A DNA stretch of 12,310 nt, from the NCBI GenBank assembly GCA_020432595.1, contig JAGQGA010000095.1:1-12310 (forward strand), written 5' to 3'. Both the position numbers and the translations under genes were made by a program. Origin of the DNA: Anaerolineales bacterium (GTDB lineage: Bacteria; Chloroflexota; Anaerolineae; Promineifilales; Promineifilaceae). Numbering within the stretch: position 1 is the first letter of the stretch; each line of letters starts with the position of its first letter. The notes under the pieces were generated by a model. That model searched no databases and had not been told where the DNA came from. It saw nothing but the letters and a program-made list of their open reading frames with translations. Below are positions 7,680 through 12,310 of this stretch, piece by piece.

Positions 7680-7713
7680 AGATAACAGTCACTTGGGGAG
7701 TGACTGTTATCTT
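7679..7713. terminator. Perfect hairpin between the two rhamnosidases
   Basis: Arms 7679-7693 and 7699-7713 are a perfect 15-bp inverted repeat with loop TGGGG. The last base of the first rhamnosidase's stop codon (TAA, 7677-7679) is the first base of the stem. The 3' side is followed by TATTGCAT, not by a T-run, so it is a poor classic intrinsic terminator. A role as an mRNA 3'-end protector or partial terminator that lowers the second gene's expression is equally likely. The second rhamnosidase starts 27 bp later. Confidence 0.65.
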
Positions 7714-7740
7714 ATTGCATCAAAAATTACAGGAGAGGTA

Positions 7741-10554
7741 ATGGGTTCCACAACGGTTTTGCATGTTCGCGTCGAGCATTTTCGGGAGGTTTTGGGGATT
7801 GGGATGACACGTCCTCGTCTCTCATGGGTGGTGCAGACGGAGAGCCAGAACTGGCAGCAAATGGCCTATGAGTTAGAAGCATATGATGCCCAAGGCCAAT
7901 TGAATGGGCAGACAGGCAAGGTAGAGTCGGATCAATCTGCGCTGGTTGATTGGCCGTTTGAGACATTGACATCTCGTGAACGGCTTGCCGTGCGGGTGCG
8001 GGTATGGGGCAATGATGGAGGTATTTCTGAGTGGAGTGAGCCAGTGAAGATAGAAGTTGGGCTGCTGGAAACGGCCGATTGGCAAGCCCAATTCATCACC
8101 CCAACTTGGCAAGAAGACACCTCAAAACTCAACCCTGCCCCCTATTTGCGGCGCGAATTTGAACTGCGCTGTGGGATTGCGTCGGCGCGATTGTATGTGA
8201 CGGCTTTGGGGGTGTATGAGGCGGAGATAAACGGCCGTCTTGTCAGCGACCACGTGCTGTCTCCTGGCTGGACAGTCTACGATGAACGTTTACGCTATCA
8301 AACCTTTGATGTGACTGACTTGCTGCACGAAGGGCAAAATGCCATTGGCGCGATTGTGGGCGATGGCTGGTTTCGCGGACGACTGGGTTTTGGCGGCGGA
8401 CGACCCAACCATTACGGCGAGCAGTTGGCACTGCTGGCGCAATTGGAAGTTCAGTACGTTAATGGTTCCAGTGAAACCATCGTGACGGATGAAAATTGGC
8501 GAGCGGCTACGGGCGCGATTCTGACGAGCAGCATTTATGATGGCGAAAGTTATGATGCGCGGCTGGAGCATGATGGCTGGACGGCCGTTGGCTTCGATGA
8601 TTCCAATTGGCACAGTGTCAAAGGGCTGGAATGGAATTTGAAGACGTTGGAAGCTCCTATCGGGCCACCCGTGCGGCGCACCGAAACGATTGCGCCTATT
8701 GCCATCACCCAATCGCCATCGGGCAAAACGCTGGTGGATTTTGGGCAGAATTTGGTGGGGCGGCTGGTGATGACGGTGCAGGGCGAGGCAGGGCGGACGG
8801 TGACGCTGCGCCATGCGGAGGTGTTGGAAAATGGGGAGTTGGGCATACGGCCGTTGCGCCATGCCGCCCAAACCAATCGGTATACCCTCAAAGGGGGTGG
8901 CTTGGAAACGTGGGAACCACGTTTTACTTTTCAGGGTTTTCGCTATGTGGAGGTGAGTGGTTGGCCTGGTGAGTTGAAGTTGGCGGATTTAACGGCCGTT
9001 GTTCTTCACTCTGATATGGAGCGCACGGGCTGGTTTGAATGCTCCGACCCAATGCTGAACCAATTGCACCAAAATGTGGTGTGGGGGATGCGGGGCAATT
9101 TCCTCGATGTGCCGACTGATTGCCCGCAGCGGGACGAGCGGCTGGGCTGGACGGGTGATATTCAGGTCTTTGCGCCAACGGCTTCATTCCTTTACGATGC
9201 CAGCAGCTTCCTGCAATCGTGGTTGCGCGATCTGGCGGTGGAGCAGCGCAAGGGCGGCGGGGCTGTGCCTCACATTGTCCCCAATATTATGGGCAGGGCG
9301 GGTGGCGCGGCAGCTTGGGGCGATGCCGCCGCCGTTGTCCCCTGGGTGCTGTACCAACGTTTTGGCGATGTGGGTATTTTGGCCGACCAATTTGAGAGTA
9401 TGTGTGCTTGGGTGGATCATATTGCGTCCGTTGCCAGTGAGAATCATCTCTGGGATAAGGGCTTCCAGTTTGGCGATTGGCTCGACCCGACATCTCCTCC
9501 CGATAACCCTGGCAAGGCGCGGACGGACAAAACGATTGTGGCGACGGCCTATTTTGCCCGTTCGGCGCAGTTGGTGGCGCAGGCGGCGGCGGTGTTGGGA
9601 CGCACGGATGCGGCGCACAAGTATGGTGCGTTGGCGGCCAAAGTGCGGGAGGCTTTTGCTGGGGAATATGTGACGCCAAACGGCCGTATGATGAACGATG
9701 CCGAAACCGCCTATGCCCTCGCCATTACCTTTAATCTGCTCACTGACGACCAGCGGCAACGGGCGGGCAACCGCTTGGCCGAGTTGGTGCGGGGCAGTGG
9801 CTATCATATTCAAACGGGTTTTGTGGGTACGCCCATTATGTGTGATGCGTTGTGCAGCACAGGGCATTATGATGTGGCCTACCGCTTGTTGAAGCAGGAA
9901 GAATGCCCCTCTTGGCTCTATCCGGTGACGATGGGGGCGACGACGATTTGGGAGCGTTGGGATTCGATGTTGCCTGATGGCTCGATCAATCCTGGCGAGA
10001 TGACCTCGTTTAATCATTATGCTTTGGGCGCGGTGGCCGATTGGATGCAGCGTACTATTGGCGGGCTGGTCCCTGTGGAACCAGGTTATCGCCGTCTGGC
10101 AATTGCCCCACGCCCTGGTGGTGGTATTACTCAGGCTCAGGTGCGGCATCTCACGCCTTATGGCTTGGCGGAATGTCAGTGGCAGGTTGCCGATGGGCAG
10201 ATTCATCTGCAACTGGTTGTGCCGCCGAACACAACGGCCGTTGTCACCCTCCCCAACACCAACCAGCCACCAATTGAGGTTGGCTCTGGTAGCTGGCAAT
10301 GGTCTGCGCCTTACAACGATCCCGATGCCCAGGGGGTGTTCACGGTAGACGATTTGGTAGGCGATATTCTGTATGACAAACAAGCGCGGGAGGTAGTGAT
10401 GACTGTACTGGAGCAGGTTAGTGCGCCACCTTTCGTCAAGCGAATCTTGATGAATGAGCGCAATGCGCCACTGAGTCAGATGCTTGGGATGTTGCCGCAG
10501 CGGGAAACGGCCGTTGCTCTGATCAATGAGGGTTTGGCTTGCTTATCTGTCTAA
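7741..10554 (+). CDS. Alpha-L-rhamnosidase (GH78), canonical type, with C-terminal helical tail
   Basis: A 937-residue GH78 enzyme, clearer than its neighbour. Domains in order: an Ig/Fn3-like module at 1-108 (PRLSWVV...EYSEW-like WSEPVKIEVGLL); an N-terminal beta domain at about 112-310 (YLRREFEL, YVTALGVYEAEINGRLVSDHVLSPGWT); a concanavalin-like domain at about 325-425 (LVDFGQNLVGRLVM, FTFQGFRYVEV); the six-hairpin barrel at about 428-775; a C-terminal beta domain at about 776-850. The catalytic segment DCPQRDERLGWTGD gives D460, general acid E466 and D473. E738 in TTIWERWD is the likely base and SFNHYALGAV follows it. The last ~75 residues form an extra, mostly helical module. No signal peptide: it acts in the cytoplasm on imported rhamnosides. 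The ATG at 7741 is preferred (GGAGAGG at 7732-7738); an in-frame TTG at 7693 lies inside the hairpin. Its end overlaps the convergent antitoxin gene by 12 bp. Confidence 0.95.
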   Translation: MGSTTVLHVRVEHFREVLGIGMTRPRLSWVVQTESQNWQQMAYELEAYDAQGQLNGQTGKVESDQSALVDWPFETLTSRERLAVRVRVWGNDGGISEWSEPVKIEVGLLETADWQAQFITPTWQEDTSKLNPAPYLRREFELRCGIASARLYVTALGVYEAEINGRLVSDHVLSPGWTVYDERLRYQTFDVTDLLHEGQNAIGAIVGDGWFRGRLGFGGGRPNHYGEQLALLAQLEVQYVNGSSETIVTDENWRAATGAILTSSIYDGESYDARLEHDGWTAVGFDDSNWHSVKGLEWNLKTLEAPIGPPVRRTETIAPIAITQSPSGKTLVDFGQNLVGRLVMTVQGEAGRTVTLRHAEVLENGELGIRPLRHAAQTNRYTLKGGGLETWEPRFTFQGFRYVEVSGWPGELKLADLTAVVLHSDMERTGWFECSDPMLNQLHQNVVWGMRGNFLDVPTDCPQRDERLGWTGDIQVFAPTASFLYDASSFLQSWLRDLAVEQRKGGGAVPHIVPNIMGRAGGAAAWGDAAAVVPWVLYQRFGDVGILADQFESMCAWVDHIASVASENHLWDKGFQFGDWLDPTSPPDNPGKARTDKTIVATAYFARSAQLVAQAAAVLGRTDAAHKYGALAAKVREAFAGEYVTPNGRMMNDAETAYALAITFNLLTDDQRQRAGNRLAELVRGSGYHIQTGFVGTPIMCDALCSTGHYDVAYRLLKQEECPSWLYPVTMGATTIWERWDSMLPDGSINPGEMTSFNHYALGAVADWMQRTIGGLVPVEPGYRRLAIAPRPGGGITQAQVRHLTPYGLAECQWQVADGQIHLQLVVPPNTTAVVTLPNTNQPPIEVGSGSWQWSAPYNDPDAQGVFTVDDLVGDILYDKQAREVVMTVLEQVSAPPFVKRILMNERNAPLSQMLGMLPQRETAVALINEGLACLSV
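8991..9000. repeat. AACGGCCGTT palindrome, exact copy, in second rhamnosidase
   Basis: Exact copy inside the beta domain before the catalytic barrel, read as T-A-V. Confidence 0.9.
10233..10242. repeat. AACGGCCGTT palindrome, exact copy, in second rhamnosidase
   Basis: Exact copy in the C-terminal beta domain, read as T-A-V within PPNTTAVVTLP. Confidence 0.9.
10506..10515. repeat. AACGGCCGTT palindrome, exact copy, in the rhamnosidase tail
   Basis: Exact copy in the helical tail of the second rhamnosidase, read as T-A-V within PQRETAVALI. Confidence 0.9.
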
Positions 10555-10776
10555 TTCTAACGGTTCAACATCGGGAACCTTGGCTAAAACTGCCTCATAC
10601 TTGGCGCGGCTTCCCTTTGCGGCTCGTTGAGCAATATAATCTTCGGTGGCTAAGGCAGATAGTTTTTCCGCAATGGCTAACGTGATGAGCTGGTTAATGG
10701 AAATACCCTCTTTATCTGCCAATTCGCGCAAACCTTTATGCAAATAGTCAGGGATTCGGATGCTTAAGGTACCCAT
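10543..10776 (-). CDS. Ribbon-helix-helix (HicB-type) antitoxin
   Basis: A 77-residue protein. The N-terminus GTLSIRIPDYLHKGLRELADKEGISINQLITLAIAEKLSA (given here in part: strand 3-8, helix ~11-23, helix ~27-41) fits the ribbon-helix-helix fold, with the usual LSIRIP beta strand that would contact DNA and the GISINQL turn between helices, as in HicB-family antitoxins. The charged C-terminus (about 45-77) would be the part that wraps and inhibits the partner toxin. It is the second gene after the PIN nuclease, with only 3 nt between stop and start. GGAGAA (minus strand, 10783-10788) lies 6 nt upstream inside the toxin's last codons. Its role is to neutralise the toxin and probably to repress the pair's promoter at the palindrome 11200-11229. 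It converges with and overlaps the rhamnosidase gene by 12 bp. Confidence 0.85.
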   Translation of the reverse strand: MGTLSIRIPDYLHKGLRELADKEGISINQLITLAIAEKLSALATEDYIAQRAAKGSRAKYEAVLAKVPDVEPLELDR

Positions 10777-10779
10777 GAT

Positions 10780-11202
10780 TTATTCTCCAATTTGCGCCAA
10801 GAATTCGCTTGGCGTATACAAAGCGATGCCAAACTGCTCGCTCCCAATAAAATCGCGCTTGTTGAAGGTGATGATGCAGTCACAGCTTGCTTTCACTGCC
10901 AGCTCTAACAACATTTCGTCGCTGGGGTCGCGCAAGGTGGGTCGCCAAAGGTAGTAGATTTTATGTTCACGCCCAACAACGCAGTAATAGTCAAGGAGAT
11001 CAGCTATGTCTGATTTTGTGATAAACAAATGTGGTAGCTGCCTGGTCAAAACGTCTTCATATTCGAGGAGCAGGGGGATAGAAAGATTGATATTAAATTG
11101 CCCTTTGCCAATGAGGTTTAGCAGCTTAAACGAACGGCCGTTGCGCGACCGCAAACCGGCAACCAATACATTTGTGTCTATCACAATCTCATAACTGGAC
11201 AT
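10780..11202 (-). CDS. PIN-domain toxin, putative endoribonuclease (COG1569-like)
   Basis: A 140-residue single-domain PIN protein. The hallmark first strand YEIVIDTNVLVAGLRS carries D9. E47 in LLLEYEDVL and the D92/D95 pair in RDPSDEMLLELAV match the further metal-binding acidic positions. The segment DCIITFNKRDF (D108-F118) stands where many relatives have TGDKDL, a known variation. The C-terminus YTPSEFLAQIG is typical of the putative PIN toxin family. It would cleave RNA using Mg2+ or Mn2+ and be held inactive by the downstream antitoxin. The gene order is toxin first. The ATG is at 11202-11200, inside one arm of a palindrome, and no Shine-Dalgarno sequence precedes it; the transcript is probably leaderless. 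RNase targets cannot be inferred. Confidence 0.87.
   Translation of the reverse strand: MSSYEIVIDTNVLVAGLRSRNGRSFKLLNLIGKGQFNINLSIPLLLEYEDVLTRQLPHLFITKSDIADLLDYYCVVGREHKIYYLWRPTLRDPSDEMLLELAVKASCDCIITFNKRDFIGSEQFGIALYTPSEFLAQIGE
11133..11142. repeat. AACGGCCGTT palindrome, exact copy, in PIN toxin gene
   Basis: Exact copy in a minus-strand gene. Here it is read in another frame as N-G-R (AAC GGC CGT) within RSRNGRSF. Confidence 0.9.
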
Positions 11203-11229
11203 ATTGGTATTGTAGTTAATACCAATATG
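11200..11229. promoter_or_regulatory. Perfect palindrome over toxin start: probable TA operator
   Basis: Arms 11200-11211 and 11218-11229 are a perfect 12-bp inverted repeat (CATATTGGTATT / AATACCAATATG) with a 6-nt spacer. It includes the toxin's ATG (minus strand 11202-11200) and overlaps the -10 box. A symmetric site at this place is what a ribbon-helix-helix antitoxin dimer would bind for autorepression. Binding is inferred from position and symmetry. Confidence 0.75.
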
Positions 11230-11236
11230 ATGTCAA
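11209..11236 (-). promoter_or_regulatory. Sigma70-type promoter for the PIN toxin-antitoxin pair
   Basis: On the minus strand, TTGACA (11236-11231, 6/6) is followed after 16 bp by TACAAT (11214-11209, 5/6). Transcription would begin about 7 nt further, at or next to the A of the toxin ATG, giving a leaderless mRNA. A second TTGACA lies further upstream (11254-11249) without a matching -10. Confidence 0.7.
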
Positions 11237-11258
11237 GCACCATCCCTTTGTCAAGGGA

Positions 11259-11268
11259 AACGGCCGTT
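11259..11268. repeat. AACGGCCGTT palindrome, exact copy, noncoding
   Basis: Exact copy in the divergent region between toxin and esterase, extended to a perfect 12-bp palindrome AAACGGCCGTTT at 11258-11269. Confidence 0.9.
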
Positions 11269-11303
11269 TTCCTGCTCAACAAAGCCCTAGTGGAATTATT
11301 ACC

Positions 11304-12310
11304 ATGAACCCTATTGAAGTTGAAATAAGTCACGGCAAGATAAGAGGAACGAGAGTTGAGGGTGTCAACATCTTCAAAGGCATCCCCTACGGTGGCACGG
11401 TGTCGGGCGACCGCAGATTTCGGCGGCCGGCCGAATTGAAGCCTTGGGCGGGGGTGCGTGATGCTTTGCAGTTGGGCGCACCTGCCATCCAGCCTCCCAG
11501 ACAAAACGAGCCAGAACCAGCCGAGGATTGCCTCTTTCTTAATATCTGGACACCCGCCAATGACAACGGCAAACGCCCTGTGATGTTTTATAGTCACGGT
11601 GGCGGTTTTGTAATTGGCTCAGGTGGGGCGGCTGGGCAGGATGGCGCGAATTTAGCTCGTAATTTTGATGTTGTCGTCGTGCAGACGAATCATCGTTTAG
11701 GGCTGTTAGGCTTTCTTTATTTGGAAGAGTTGGCGGGATCGGATTATGAAGGGTCAGGCAATCAGGGGGTTTTGGATATTGCTCTGGCCTTAGCGTGGGT
11801 AAATCAGAATATTGCCGTCTTTGGTGGCGATCCCGATAATGTGATGATTTTTGGTGAATCGGGTGGAGGGGCGAAGACCTCTTGTTTGTATGCCATGCCC
11901 GAAGCGGCTCCCTATTTTAATAAAGCCTCTATTGAAAGTGGGCCGGGGGTACGCATGTATACATCAGAGATGGCGGCCGAAACGACAGCCCTCGTTCTCA
12001 ATGAGTTGAATATTGCCGCTAAAGATTGGCGCAAATTATTGGATGTGCCGGCGGCCGAATTGCATCGTGTCCAGTCAAAATTCCCGCCCGTACCACCGCA
12101 TCAACGTAAAACAAAAAAGAGTGGCCTCACGGAACCATCTCGCGGTGGGTTTGGCCCTGTAGTGGATGGCACGGTGCTGCCGCATCATCCATTTGACCCA
12201 GTGGCAACGGCCGTTTCCCAACACAAACCGCTCCTCACTGGTTGGAACGAAGATGAGTACACCTTTTTTATGTGGCAAAGTGGGAACACATCAGCCATTG
12301 ACCTCGACTA
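11304..12310 (+). CDS. Type-B carboxylesterase (alpha/beta hydrolase), runs off right edge
   Basis: About 335 residues from the ATG at 11304 with no stop before the window end; family members usually have about 480-540 residues. The start IEVEISHGKIRGTRVEGVNIFKGIPYG is typical. EDCLFLNIWTP is the family's second signature, SHGGGFVIGSG the oxyanion hole, and GESGGG contains the nucleophile S186. E318 in GWNEDEYTFF is the likely triad glutamate; the histidine lies beyond the edge. It would hydrolyse carboxylic esters in the cytoplasm; no signal peptide is visible. Only a weak GTGGAA precedes the start, and no other in-frame start is nearby. It is divergent from the toxin gene. Next to two rhamnosidases, removal of acyl groups (acetyl, hydroxycinnamoyl) from plant glycosides is plausible but unproven. 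Confidence 0.9.
   Translation, partial: MNPIEVEISHGKIRGTRVEGVNIFKGIPYGGTVSGDRRFRRPAELKPWAGVRDALQLGAPAIQPPRQNEPEPAEDCLFLNIWTPANDNGKRPVMFYSHGGGFVIGSGGAAGQDGANLARNFDVVVVQTNHRLGLLGFLYLEELAGSDYEGSGNQGVLDIALALAWVNQNIAVFGGDPDNVMIFGESGGGAKTSCLYAMPEAAPYFNKASIESGPGVRMYTSEMAAETTALVLNELNIAAKDWRKLLDVPAAELHRVQSKFPPVPPHQRKTKKSGLTEPSRGGFGPVVDGTVLPHHPFDPVATAVSQHKPLLTGWNEDEYTFFMWQSGNTSAIDLD
12206..12215. repeat. AACGGCCGTT palindrome, exact copy, in esterase gene
   Basis: Exact copy read as T-A-V within PVATAVSQ of the carboxylesterase. Confidence 0.9.

Noticed and set aside
7693..7740. TTG start extending the second rhamnosidase by 16 residues
   Set aside because: It lies in the hairpin, and GGAGAGG just before 7741 supports the ATG there.
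9184..10383. A 399-residue open frame antisense to the second rhamnosidase
   Set aside because: It is a shadow of biased codon use: basic, low-complexity protein with no family features, opposite a well-supported GH78 gene.

Overview
The window reads as bacterial chromosome from an environmental heterotroph. The mix of genes suggests a filamentous Chloroflexota (Anaerolineae or Caldilineae type): an Opp-type sugar/peptide ABC operon, tandem cytoplasmic GH78 rhamnosidases, a zinc-ribbon transposase, a PIN toxin-antitoxin pair and a type-B carboxylesterase. The 10-bp palindrome AACGGCCGTT also recurs. The phylum is an inference from overall flavour; no rRNA or other marker gene is present.

Layout. 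At 1-214 (minus strand) lies the N-terminus of a zinc-ribbon transposase that continues beyond the left edge. Directly beside it, about 333-803 (plus) is the C-terminal quarter of a family-5 extracellular solute-binding protein, so the insertion sequence appears to have cut the binding-protein gene. A 26-bp-arm hairpin (817-879) separates it from a compact transport operon: OppB-like permease (905-1903), OppC-like permease (1921-2781), OppD-like ATPase (2787-3791) and OppF-like ATPase (3775-4755). Then comes 449 bp with no recognisable gene (4756-5204). Two alpha-L-rhamnosidase-family enzymes follow (5205-7679 and 7741-10554), separated by a perfect 15-bp hairpin. A reversed toxin-antitoxin pair, with a PIN nuclease (11202-10780) upstream of a ribbon-helix-helix antitoxin (10776-10543), overlaps the end of the second rhamnosidase by 12 bp. 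A divergent carboxylesterase starts at 11304 and runs off the right edge.

How it fits together. The four transport proteins would import a small plant-derived ligand, plausibly a rhamnose-bearing oligosaccharide or glycoside. The two rhamnosidases lack signal peptides and would remove rhamnose inside the cell. The esterase, also without an export signal, could remove acyl groups. The substrate is inferred from neighbourhood only. In this copy the binding protein is truncated, so the importer may be idle or may use a binding protein encoded elsewhere.

Most interesting signals: (1) eight exact and eight one-mismatch copies of AACGGCCGTT, in several reading frames and in noncoding DNA, which resembles a highly iterated palindrome such as cyanobacterial HIP1; (2) a toxin-first TA promoter whose 12-bp-arm palindrome covers the -10 box and the start codon and appears to produce a leaderless mRNA; (3) the IS-truncated binding protein.
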